Source: Methanomassiliicoccales archaeon (GTDB lineage: Archaea; Thermoplasmatota; Thermoplasmata; SG8-5). From it: a stretch of DNA of 7,996 bases. Below are positions 1 to 4,854 of the stretch, one piece after another. Location: the NCBI GenBank assembly GCA_030636255.1, contig DAOVXH010000077.1, positions 1 to 7,996 of the forward strand, in the 5' to 3' direction. The position numbers and the translations under genes were made by a program. Positions within the stretch are counted from its first letter, which is position 1. Each line of letters begins with the position of its first letter. The notes beneath the pieces were generated by a model. The model did not search any database. It worked only from the letters and a program-made list of their open reading frames with translations, and had not been told where the DNA came from.

Positions 1-897
1 AGTGACAAGGCAAAGAAAAGAGGCGGCCCGCAGCTTGGAAGCCTGGGAGCAGGCAATCATTTTCTTGAGATTCAGAAAGTAGATGAAATATTCGACAAGG
101 AGAAGGCAAAGGCCTATGGAATCAATGAACCAGGACAGATAATGGTCATGATTCACACAGGTTCCAGAGGGGCTGGCCACCAGATTGCCTCTGATTATCT
201 CAGGGAAATGGAATCTGCCGTGAAGAAGTACAATATAGAATTGCCAGACAGACAATTGGCATGCGCACCAGCACAGTCAAAAGAAGCTCAGGATTATTTC
301 AAGGCCATGGCCTGCGGAGCAAACTTCGCCTGGAACAATCGCCAGCTTATACTGCACTGGGTCAGGGAATCCTTTGGCGAGATAATGGACAGAGATGCCG
401 AGGAAATGGACATGGAACTTGTTTATGATGTGTGTCACAATATTGCCAAACTTGAAGAACATCAGGTTGACGGCCAGAGAAAGAAGGTTTATGTGCATAG
501 GAAGGGGGCAACACGAGCTTTCGGTCCAGGCCAGAATGATGTACCTTCAGACTACCAGGAACATGGGCAACCAGTAATAATTCCAGGCGACATGGGAACT
601 GCCAGCTATGTGCTTGCAGGAACTGACAAGGCAATGAAGGAGAGCTTTGGTTCCACATGTCATGGCGCTGGAAGAGTCATGTCCAGAAAGGCAGCAACCA
701 GGAAATTCTCACCAGGCCAGATTAAGGACCAGCTTGGCAGAGACGGTATTTATGTTAGGGCTGCCAGCAAGGAAGTTTTGACAGAGGAAGCTCCACAGGC
801 ATACAAGAGAATCGACGATGTGGTGAAGGTGGTGGACGGTGCTGGAATATCCAGTATTGTAGCAAAGATGAAACCCCTGGGCGTCGTTAAAGGATAA
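1..897 (+). CDS. rtcB: RtcB RNA-splicing ligase (GTP and Mn2+ dependent), 5' end missing
   Basis: C-terminal 298 residues of RtcB, which joins 2',3'-cyclic phosphate (3'-phosphate) and 5'-OH RNA ends in tRNA splicing and RNA repair, through a GMP-histidine intermediate. The reading frame is open from base 1, so the start lies to the left. Fragment positions show SLGAGNHFLE (N19, H20), HTGSRGAGH (H52), the His of YDVCHNIAK (H146), HRKGATRA (from H166) and CHGAGR (H221). With an offset of about 183 these match Asn202, His203, His234, His329 and the GMP-accepting His404 of the Pyrococcus horikoshii enzyme, and the fragment ends where a protein of about 481 residues should end. The metal-binding Cys near residue 98 would lie outside the window. 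No intein is seen in the visible part. The C-terminus is the typical PLGVVKG. Oddity: the last nine codons and stop are repeated about 100 bases downstream with only synonymous changes. The identification is very secure. Confidence 0.97.
   Translation, partial: SDKAKKRGGPQLGSLGAGNHFLEIQKVDEIFDKEKAKAYGINEPGQIMVMIHTGSRGAGHQIASDYLREMESAVKKYNIELPDRQLACAPAQSKEAQDYFKAMACGANFAWNNRQLILHWVRESFGEIMDRDAEEMDMELVYDVCHNIAKLEEHQVDGQRKKVYVHRKGATRAFGPGQNDVPSDYQEHGQPVIIPGDMGTASYVLAGTDKAMKESFGSTCHGAGRVMSRKAATRKFSPGQIKDQLGRDGIYVRAASKEVLTEEAPQAYKRIDDVVKVVDGAGISSIVAKMKPLGVVKG
868..897 (+). repeat. Direct repeat copy 1: functional 3' end of rtcB (MKPLGVVKG-stop)
   Basis: These 30 bases are the last nine codons and stop of rtcB. 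They match 998-1027 at 23 of 30 positions. Six differences are third-position synonymous changes (CCC/CCA, GGC/GGT, GTC/GTT, GTT/GTG, AAA/AAG, GGA/GGC) and one is TAA/TGA. This copy uses CCC for proline, whereas CCA dominates in the neighbouring genes. Confidence 0.85.
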
Positions 898-929
898 TTT
901 TGCCGAACGAGCATGCTAATGCGGAATGT

Positions 930-952
930 TCTTTTTCCGGATTTTTTCTTTG
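930..952 (+). terminator. Probable T-rich transcription terminator of rtcB
   Basis: About 35 bases after the rtcB stop there are two T runs, TTTTT at 932-936 and TTTTTT at 942-947, separated by CCGGA. Archaeal termination typically occurs at such T tracts without needing a strong hairpin. A small GCAT/ATGC stem (911-914 with 919-922) and GAAC/GTTC pairing (905-908 with 928-931) lie just upstream. The assignment rests on position and composition only. Confidence 0.5.
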
Positions 953-993
953 TGTAGCGTTAGCCAGCGCAGTGAGGCAAGTCAAAGAAAAAA
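942..993. repeat. Inverted repeat: 11-bp perfect arms, 30-base spacer
   Basis: TTTTTTCTTTG at 942-952 is the exact reverse complement of CAAAGAAAAAA at 983-993. The 30-base spacer (953-982) carries short GC-rich complementary bits, for example GCG/CGC and GCC/GGC. The structure lies entirely between the two copies of the rtcB 3' end and stops five bases before the second copy. It could be a terminator hairpin, a REP-like extragenic palindrome or the remnant of a small insertion; the sequence alone does not decide. Confidence 0.65.
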
Positions 994-997
994 CTCG

Positions 998-1027
998 ATG
1001 AAACCACTGGGTGTTGTGAAGGGCTGA
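998..1027 (+). repeat. rtcB: Direct repeat copy 2: orphan rtcB 3' end (MKPLGVVKG-stop)
   Basis: These bases read ATG-AAA-CCA-CTG-GGT-GTT-GTG-AAG-GGC-TGA, encoding the same nine residues as the real rtcB terminus at 868-897, but this copy is separated from the gene by 100 bases and lies in another frame. Similarity stops abruptly: only one further matching base upstream and no clear match downstream. Because every coding difference is synonymous, the copy probably once served as the end of an intact rtcB. It may be an old gene end displaced by an insertion or recombination, or a fragment of a diverged rtcB. Confidence 0.8.
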
Positions 1028-1030
1028 TGT

Positions 1031-1043
1031 AAAGAATTATAAG
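1031..1043 (+). promoter_or_regulatory. Putative BRE/TATA promoter of the zinc-ribbon membrane protein gene
   Basis: AAAGAATTATAAG resembles a purine-rich BRE followed by a TATA box (ATTATAAG, 1036-1043). The box begins 44 bases before the ATG at 1080, which would place transcription start near 1060 and leave a short leader containing the SD AGAGGAAGTG (1065-1074). The spacing is almost identical to that upstream of psmA (43 bases), which supports the call. Inferred from sequence only. Confidence 0.45.
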
Positions 1044-1079
1044 GTCGAATATACATCCAGGTTCAGAGGAAGTGTAATT

Positions 1080-1463
1080 ATGTATGAACTTCAGGTAACA
1101 CCAACAATTCCATTGACTGGCCTTGACATATTCGGAAGCGCAGTAGGGTGCCTATGCTCTATAATTTTCTTTATAATATGGTTGTATTTGATATTCTGGG
1201 TTTACAAGGATGCAGAAAGAAGAGGCTCAAGTGGCCTTCTATGGGTTGTTCTGTTCTTCTTCTTCAGCTGGATAGCATTGATTATCTGGCTCATAGTAAG
1301 AGGTCCAATACAGTCAAATGTCCAGCATCACCATCACTACCATGCTGCAGCACCACCAGGTGCAGTTGCACCGGCCCAGTTCTGCCCAACATGCGGACAG
1401 CCAATGAGGGTGGTCCAGCAGTATAACAGATGGTACTGTGATACTTGCCGCAGCTACAAGTAG
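1080..1463 (+). CDS. Small two-helix membrane protein with C-terminal zinc ribbon (PLDc_N-like)
   Basis: A 127-residue protein of unknown function. It has two predicted membrane helices, about residues 19-43 and 51-73, joined by the short charged turn VYKDAERRGSSG. That turn and the following LLW...RGP resemble the small membrane module annotated as phospholipase-D-nuclease N-terminal (PLDc_N) in methanogens and other archaea; this is from memory of the pattern, and no nuclease domain is present. Next come a His-rich linker (H83-86, H88), an Ala/Pro linker and a zinc ribbon with C102-x2-C105 and C120-x2-C123. By the positive-inside rule the charged turn is cytoplasmic, so both termini, including the ribbon, would face outside; a reverse orientation cannot be excluded. 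The start is supported by SD AGAGGAAGTG. Flanking intergenic spaces of about 180 and 166 bases, with promoter-like signals on both sides, suggest a monocistronic gene. The reading frame is secure, the function is not. Confidence 0.8.
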   Translation: MYELQVTPTIPLTGLDIFGSAVGCLCSIIFFIIWLYLIFWVYKDAERRGSSGLLWVVLFFFFSWIALIIWLIVRGPIQSNVQHHHHYHAAAPPGAVAPAQFCPTCGQPMRVVQQYNRWYCDTCRSYK

Positions 1464-1500
1464 GTTAGATTGTAGTTGTCAGTAACTAGTTGTTAGCTAT

Positions 1501-1526
1501 GGTAGTTTGACCAAGGTCAACTTATC
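1501..1526. repeat. Inverted repeat centred on TTGACC-AA-GGTCAA, possible operator or hairpin
   Basis: TTGACC (1507-1512) and GGTCAA (1515-1520) are perfect complements around a two-base centre. The arms extend outward as GGTAGT and CTTATC with two G-T pairs and one mismatch. It lies 38 bases after the stop of the membrane protein gene and about 75 bases upstream of the aIF2β TATA box. The two-base centre is too tight for a good RNA loop, so dyad DNA recognition by a dimeric regulator is as plausible as a terminator. Just upstream are a TAGTTGTYAG direct repeat (1473-1482, 1487-1496) and the palindrome AACTAGTT (1484-1491). Function unproven. Confidence 0.4.
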
Positions 1527-1595
1527 TAATATTACAGAAATACTAACATATATTAACTAAAATCTGTAAACCAACAACACCTTTCTGTCAATGGA

Positions 1596-1608
1596 AAGCC
1601 TTTTAATC
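1596..1608 (+). promoter_or_regulatory. Promoter of aIF2β gene; geometry implies a leaderless mRNA
   Basis: AAAGCCTTTTAATC closely resembles the psmA promoter core AAAGCTTTAATATC at 3277-3290. The TATA-like box TTTTAATC starts at 1601, 29 bases before the ATG at 1630. Archaeal transcription normally starts about 25 bases downstream of the box, so the transcript should begin at or within a few bases of the start codon. No Shine-Dalgarno sequence precedes this ATG, which agrees with leaderless translation. Confidence 0.55.
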
Positions 1609-1629
1609 CATTGGCATTATCGGAATGCA

Positions 1630-2247
1630 ATGACTGAGTATGATTATGAGACCCTGCTGAAAAAGGCAAAGAGCAATCTTCCAGAGTATGTCAGTGATGG
1701 CGAGCGTTTTCAAATGCCAGAGCCAGACCTGTTCATCGAGGGTAAATCCACAGTGTTCAGGAACATTGGAGAGGTTGCAGATGCATTCAGAAGAGAGCCA
1801 GAAGCAATTTTGGCCTATCTTCTCAGAGAACTTGGAACTGCTGGAAGCCTGGACGGCCGAAGGGCAGTTTTCAAGAGCCGACTTGGGGCAGAGCAGGTAA
1901 AGAGAAGGCTCAAGGCCTATCTGAACACCTTTGTAATATGCTCGGAATGCGGCAAACCAGATTCTCGTCTTGTCAAGGATGGCCGGGTTCTGATTTTGGA
2001 ATGTGAGGCCTGTGGCGCACATAGACCAGTAAAGGTTCCAAGGGTAGTTACCGAAACCGTTGCTGCACTGGCAATTGGAAGTACATATGAGGTTCTAATT
2101 CAGGACCTGGGAAGAAAAGGAGATGGCATTGCCAAATTGGACAAATATATTATTTTCGTGCCTGGCACAACCAAGGGCACCGTGGTCAAGGTCAAGATTG
2201 ACAATATCTCCGGGACTGCAGCATTCGCCCATGTGGTGACCGAGTAG
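1630..2247 (+). CDS. Translation initiation factor aIF2 subunit beta with C-terminal TRAM domain
   Basis: 205 residues. aIF2β is one subunit of the heterotrimeric factor that delivers initiator methionyl-tRNA to the small ribosomal subunit. Seen: a short N-terminal helix that would contact aIF2γ (about 4-20), the central IF2B/IF5 α-β fold (about 28-98, including VFRNIGEVADAFRREPEAIL), then the zinc ribbon with C104-x2-C107 and C125-x2-C128. After VKVPRVV the usual protein would end, but a TRAM domain follows (about 145-205, GSTYEVLIQDLGRKGDGIAKL...GTVVKVKI), a small β-barrel that binds RNA. I recall a similar TRAM tail on aIF2β of Methanosarcina and haloarchaea, so this fusion is not unique. 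Start choice: an in-frame ATG at 1591 would add 13 residues, but that extension overlaps the TATA-like box; the ATG at 1630 starts with the family-typical MTEYDYETLLKKA. It is followed after 11 bases by the protease gene, probably co-transcribed. Confidence 0.95.
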   Translation: MTEYDYETLLKKAKSNLPEYVSDGERFQMPEPDLFIEGKSTVFRNIGEVADAFRREPEAILAYLLRELGTAGSLDGRRAVFKSRLGAEQVKRRLKAYLNTFVICSECGKPDSRLVKDGRVLILECEACGAHRPVKVPRVVTETVAALAIGSTYEVLIQDLGRKGDGIAKLDKYIIFVPGTTKGTVVKVKIDNISGTAAFAHVVTE

Positions 2248-2258
2248 GAGATGATGGC

Positions 2259-3248
2259 ATGCCAGGTTGGCGTGATGAGCACAGTTCAGTAATTGCTATG
2301 GGCATTATCTTTGTAGCAACTATAGGACTGGCAATGCTACTCTCACTGCCTTTCATGGATATGGGATATCAGGCATTTGAAGACCCAAATGACATCACTA
2401 TCCCGATTCTCTATATTATTTTTATACTGGCCTTTTCCGGAGTAATACTTTTCCTGGCCAAAAAGAAAAAATTAGGAATAATACAGGCTCTGGTGCTTTT
2501 TGCCAGTGGAATGGCCCTGATGTATGTTCTTGTGGTTCCGTTCGCCTATCTCATTGAATTCCTGGCCGGGGATTATGTTTACATTTACAACGAGGAATTG
2601 AGTTATCTTCTACTGTTCTCATGCATTGGAGCAGCAGCCTTTCTTACCTGGATACTGTACAAGTACCCGGAATGGTATGTTGTGGATTCCATCGGCATCT
2701 TTGTAGGTGCTGGAATAATTGCAATACTGGGGATATCGCTTGGCATCCTGCCAATATTCATTCTAATGATTGCGCTGGCAATTTATGATGCAATATCAGT
2801 TTACAAGACAAAGCACATGATAGATTTGGCAGATGCAGTGGTTGAAAAACGATTGCCAGTTGTTCTTGTTGTTCCAAAAAAGAAGGATTATTCATTCAAG
2901 AACCAGAAGAGCCTGAAACAGGGCATAGCTGCAGACGCGAAAAGAGAGGCCATGTTCATGGGCCTGGGTGACATTGTATTTCCAGGAATCCTGGTTGTAT
3001 CGGCAATGACATTTCTTGGTGACCAGGTAATAGTTAGAGGTCAAACTTTCTGGGAACCCACAATGGCCAGCTTTGGAGTGGCATTATGCACACTTGCCGG
3101 GGCAATGGTCGGATACAGTATTCTAATGAGATACGTGCTCAAGGGTAGGCCACAAGCAGGACTTCCACTGCTGAACTCAGGCGCCATATTAGGATTTGCT
3201 GTGGGATATTTTCTCATTTTCCAGGACTTTAGTATGGGAATCTGGTGA
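2259..3248 (+). CDS. Presenilin/signal peptide peptidase-type intramembrane aspartyl protease (archaeal PSH)
   Basis: 329 residues with nine predicted membrane helices: about 12-33, 48-67, 73-95, 115-134, 141-158, 160-179, 233-254, 268-290 and 302-321. The family hallmarks are in the right order: YD in helix 6 (Y176, D177), GLGD in helix 7 (G235-D238; D238 is the second catalytic aspartate) and, at the start of helix 9, PLL (303-305) in the sequence GLPLLNSG in place of the classical PAL. A long hydrophilic loop (about 182-232, Lys-rich) separates helices 6 and 7, as in other presenilin homologues. Such enzymes cut transmembrane segments inside the lipid bilayer; the natural substrates in archaea are unknown. 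The start at 2259 is preceded by SD GGAG (2247-2250) that overlaps the aIF2β stop; the two ATGs at 2251 and 2254 are out of frame. The tight spacing points to co-expression with aIF2β, with no obvious functional link. Confidence 0.92.
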   Translation: MPGWRDEHSSVIAMGIIFVATIGLAMLLSLPFMDMGYQAFEDPNDITIPILYIIFILAFSGVILFLAKKKKLGIIQALVLFASGMALMYVLVVPFAYLIEFLAGDYVYIYNEELSYLLLFSCIGAAAFLTWILYKYPEWYVVDSIGIFVGAGIIAILGISLGILPIFILMIALAIYDAISVYKTKHMIDLADAVVEKRLPVVLVVPKKKDYSFKNQKSLKQGIAADAKREAMFMGLGDIVFPGILVVSAMTFLGDQVIVRGQTFWEPTMASFGVALCTLAGAMVGYSILMRYVLKGRPQAGLPLLNSGAILGFAVGYFLIFQDFSMGIW

Positions 3249-3273
3249 ACCTAAGTAAAGTTAATCTGGGTTC
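3247..3273 (+). terminator. Weak stem-loop at the end of the aIF2β-PSH unit
   Basis: GAACCTA (3247-3253) can pair with TGGGTTC (3267-3273), giving seven pairs including one G-T, with a 13-base loop. It begins inside the PSH stop codon and ends just before the psmA promoter. No T run follows, so it is at best a weak terminator or processing signal. Confidence 0.3.
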
Positions 3274-3276
3274 GAC

Positions 3277-3290
3277 AAAGCTTTAATATC
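3277..3290 (+). promoter_or_regulatory. Promoter of the psmA-exosome operon
   Basis: AAAG followed by CTTTAATATC (TATA core 3282-3289) matches the archaeal BRE/TATA pattern and resembles the aIF2β promoter. The box begins 43 bases before the psmA ATG, predicting a start near 3308 and a leader of roughly 15-20 bases. It is the only clear promoter before the eight-gene run to the right edge, so it probably drives the whole operon. Confidence 0.6.
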
Positions 3291-3310
3291 GTTCATTATA
3301 TCTCCCCCCC

Positions 3311-3317
3311 AAGGAGG
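3311..3317 (+). promoter_or_regulatory. Strong Shine-Dalgarno site of psmA, next to a seven-C run
   Basis: AAGGAGG lies seven bases upstream of the psmA ATG and fixes that start. Immediately before it is a run of seven C (3304-3310). CTCC at 3302-3305 could pair with GGAG at 3313-3316 and mask the site, but only if transcription begins upstream of 3302, which the TATA position does not favour. Confidence 0.75.
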
Positions 3318-3324
3318 CAGAAAA

Positions 3325-4035
3325 ATGCAAGCAGGACAGATGGCCTATGATAGAGCTATTACAGTGTTTTCCCCAGACGGAAGATTATTCCAGGTAGAGT
3401 ATGCCAGGGTTGCCGTGGGCAGAGGAACAACAACAGTAGGATTGAAATTCAAAGAAGGAGTCATATTAATGGCTGACAAGAAGGTAAGGAGCAGACTGGT
3501 AGAGTCTAATTCTGTGGAGAAAATCTTCCAGATAGACGAGCATATCGGCTGCGCAACCTCAGGTCTTGTGGCAGATGCCAGGACACTTGTTGACTATTCC
3601 AGGGTTGTAGCCCAGATTAACAAGGTCACTTATGAAGAGAAGATTACCACAGATATTCTGGTGAAGAAAATCTGCGATTATAAGCAAAACTACACCCAGT
3701 ACGGTGGAGTGCGCCCATTCGGCACAGCACTTCTCGTTGGTGGTGTGGACAGCCAGGGTATTCATTTATACGAAACAGACCCCAGCGGCGCCCTGAGTTC
3801 TTACAAGGCAGGATGCATAGGTTCTGGAAGGAGCCAGGTTATCGAGCTCTTCGAGGATAAGTTCAAGGACAATATGTCCATGGAAGATGCGGTAATTTTG
3901 GGACTTAAAGGGCTGAAAATGAGCAGCGAAGACGCACTTACACCAGATACCGTGGAAATTGGTATTGTCAAGAAGGGAAAGAATTTCGAGAGACTGGACC
4001 CCCCAGCCATAAAGAAATACCTGGACAAGTTATAG
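3325..4035 (+). CDS. psmA: 20S proteasome subunit alpha
   Basis: 236 residues, the normal length for an archaeal α subunit. α subunits form the outer heptameric rings of the 20S proteasome, gate substrate entry and dock ATPases such as PAN or Cdc48 through their C-termini. Seen: the α-type signature YDRAITVFSPDGRLFQVEYA at 8-27, including the gate YDR motif; the strand RGTTTVGLKFKEGVILMADKK (33-53); K66, which matches the ATPase-docking pocket lysine of Thermoplasma; RPFGTALLVGG at 130-140; and GSGRSQVIELFE (167-177). As expected for α, there is no propeptide or catalytic threonine. It is the first gene of the operon, with SBDS starting eight bases after its stop. The protein ends in LDKL, so it lacks an obvious extended acidic tail. 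No β subunit gene lies in this window. Confidence 0.98.
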   Translation: MQAGQMAYDRAITVFSPDGRLFQVEYARVAVGRGTTTVGLKFKEGVILMADKKVRSRLVESNSVEKIFQIDEHIGCATSGLVADARTLVDYSRVVAQINKVTYEEKITTDILVKKICDYKQNYTQYGGVRPFGTALLVGGVDSQGIHLYETDPSGALSSYKAGCIGSGRSQVIELFEDKFKDNMSMEDAVILGLKGLKMSSEDALTPDTVEIGIVKKGKNFERLDPPAIKKYLDKL

Positions 4036-4043
4036 GAGAGAAC

Positions 4044-4775
4044 ATGGTCAAGGACAGGATGATCGAGAAGGAACACACCGACGACCTTATGGACGGTATG
4101 GTGATAGCCAGACTCGAGAGCCATGGCCATGATTTTGAAATTATTCTTGAAGCAGACTATGTTAATGACGGAAAGGCTGAAGGCTGGTCAGAAATTCTGG
4201 AACATATGCCTGCCGAGGAGATTTTCATAGATGCCAGAAAGGGAGAGCGGGTCCCTGCCGAGAACATGAATGAGGCATTTGCCACCGAATCTGTCAAGGA
4301 AATTGCCATCAATATTCTCAAGAGTGGAAATGTCCAGCTCACCACAGAACAGCGACGCCAGATGCAGGATGAGAAACGCAAGCAGGTCATTGCCATCATA
4401 GTCAGGGAAGCAATGAACCCCCAGACAAAGACTCCGCATCCACCCCAGAGGATTGAAAATGCAATGAATGAGGCTGGCGTGCATATCGACCCTATGAAAC
4501 CTGTGGCAGTTCAGGTTAAGGAAGTTGTGGAATTATTGAGACCACTACTGCCCATAAGCTTTGAAAAATTGAAGCTGGCAATCAAGCTCAATGGTGATGA
4601 TTATGGCAAATGCTATGGTGACATCAAGGGCATGAGCAAGATCACAAAGGAAGAATGGACCTCCGACGGTTCCTGGGTTGGGGTTGTAGACATACCTGCT
4701 GGCTTACAGGAAGAACTGTTCAGAAAGCTCAATGAGAAGACCAAGGGCAATGTTGAGACCAAAATGCTCAAATAA
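4044..4775 (+). CDS. Ribosome maturation protein SBDS (Sdo1) homologue
   Basis: 243 residues with the standard three-domain SBDS layout: N-terminal FYSH domain (about 15-100, with IFIDARKGERVPAENMNEAF at 60-79 and the hallmark GNVQLTTEQRR at 95-105), a helical central domain (about 106-170, with KRKQVIAIIVREAMNPQT and PHPPQRIENAM then GVHIDP), and a C-terminal ferredoxin-like domain (about 172-243). In eukaryotes SBDS, with the GTPase EFL1, releases the anti-association factor eIF6 from the large subunit; archaea also have aIF6 and an EF-2 relative, so a similar role is likely. The start at 4044 has SD AGGAGAG overlapping the psmA stop. An in-frame ATG at codon 6 is less well placed. The position between psmA and rrp4 matches the classic archaeal exosome superoperon; the RNase P genes often found here are missing. 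Confidence 0.97.
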   Translation: MVKDRMIEKEHTDDLMDGMVIARLESHGHDFEIILEADYVNDGKAEGWSEILEHMPAEEIFIDARKGERVPAENMNEAFATESVKEIAINILKSGNVQLTTEQRRQMQDEKRKQVIAIIVREAMNPQTKTPHPPQRIENAMNEAGVHIDPMKPVAVQVKEVVELLRPLLPISFEKLKLAIKLNGDDYGKCYGDIKGMSKITKEEWTSDGSWVGVVDIPAGLQEELFRKLNEKTKGNVETKMLK

Positions 4776-4854
4776 TGTATTGTTTTTAGGGTATACTGTA
4801 AGCGACAATAAATGGCCTGCAAATGCTGGCAGGCACAATTTAGGTAGTGATATA
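4776..4854 (+). promoter_or_regulatory. 79-base intergenic gap with small hairpin before rrp4
   Basis: This is the only gap above 11 bases inside the operon. It holds GTTTTTA (from 4782), a hairpin GCCTGC-N8-GCAGGC at 4815-4834, and GGTAGTGAT (4843-4851) just before the ATG, of which GTGAT matches the 3' part of the SD consensus. A TATA-like ATAAATG at 4808-4814 sits about 47 bases before the rrp4 ATG, so an internal promoter for the exosome genes is possible but weakly supported. The hairpin could instead be a processing or attenuation element. Confidence 0.4.

Noticed and set aside
926..1027. Small open frame of 33 codons that ends with the duplicated MKPLGVVKG
   Set aside because: It lacks a good SD, runs through T-rich and palindromic spacer, and its first 24 codons look like translated extragenic repeat. 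The coding signal is confined to the last nine codons, so it is treated as a repeat rather than a gene.
1402..1430. Possible intein, split gene or frameshift around the zinc ribbon of the membrane protein
   Set aside because: The frame is continuous from the second membrane helix through all four cysteines, and linker composition is normal for a flexible tether.
1591..1629. Upstream in-frame ATG that would lengthen aIF2β by 13 residues
   Set aside because: The extension covers the TATA-like box at 1601-1608 and is not family-like; the start at 1630 fits the family and the promoter spacing.
1464..1629. Possible tRNA or small RNA gene in the intergenic region
   Set aside because: No tRNA-like T-loop (GGTTCGA-type), anticodon arm or acceptor stem could be assembled; only the inverted repeat and promoter are visible.
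1603..2022. 139-codon open frame on the minus strand opposite aIF2β
   Set aside because: The + strand gene is unmistakable and highly conserved; this frame shows no family motifs and is a shadow. The same holds for the other minus-strand frames, such as 3801-4130, 5803-6111 and 7331-7735.
3304..3310. Seven-C run masking the psmA SD as a regulatory switch
   Set aside because: The stem would be only four pairs and the predicted transcription start near 3308 would remove one arm. Noted under the SD entry but not claimed as a switch.
4732..4854. Upstream in-frame ATG that would lengthen Rrp4 by 41 residues
   Set aside because: It overlaps the SBDS coding end and encodes residues unlike Rrp4; the ATG at 4855 gives the expected N-terminus.
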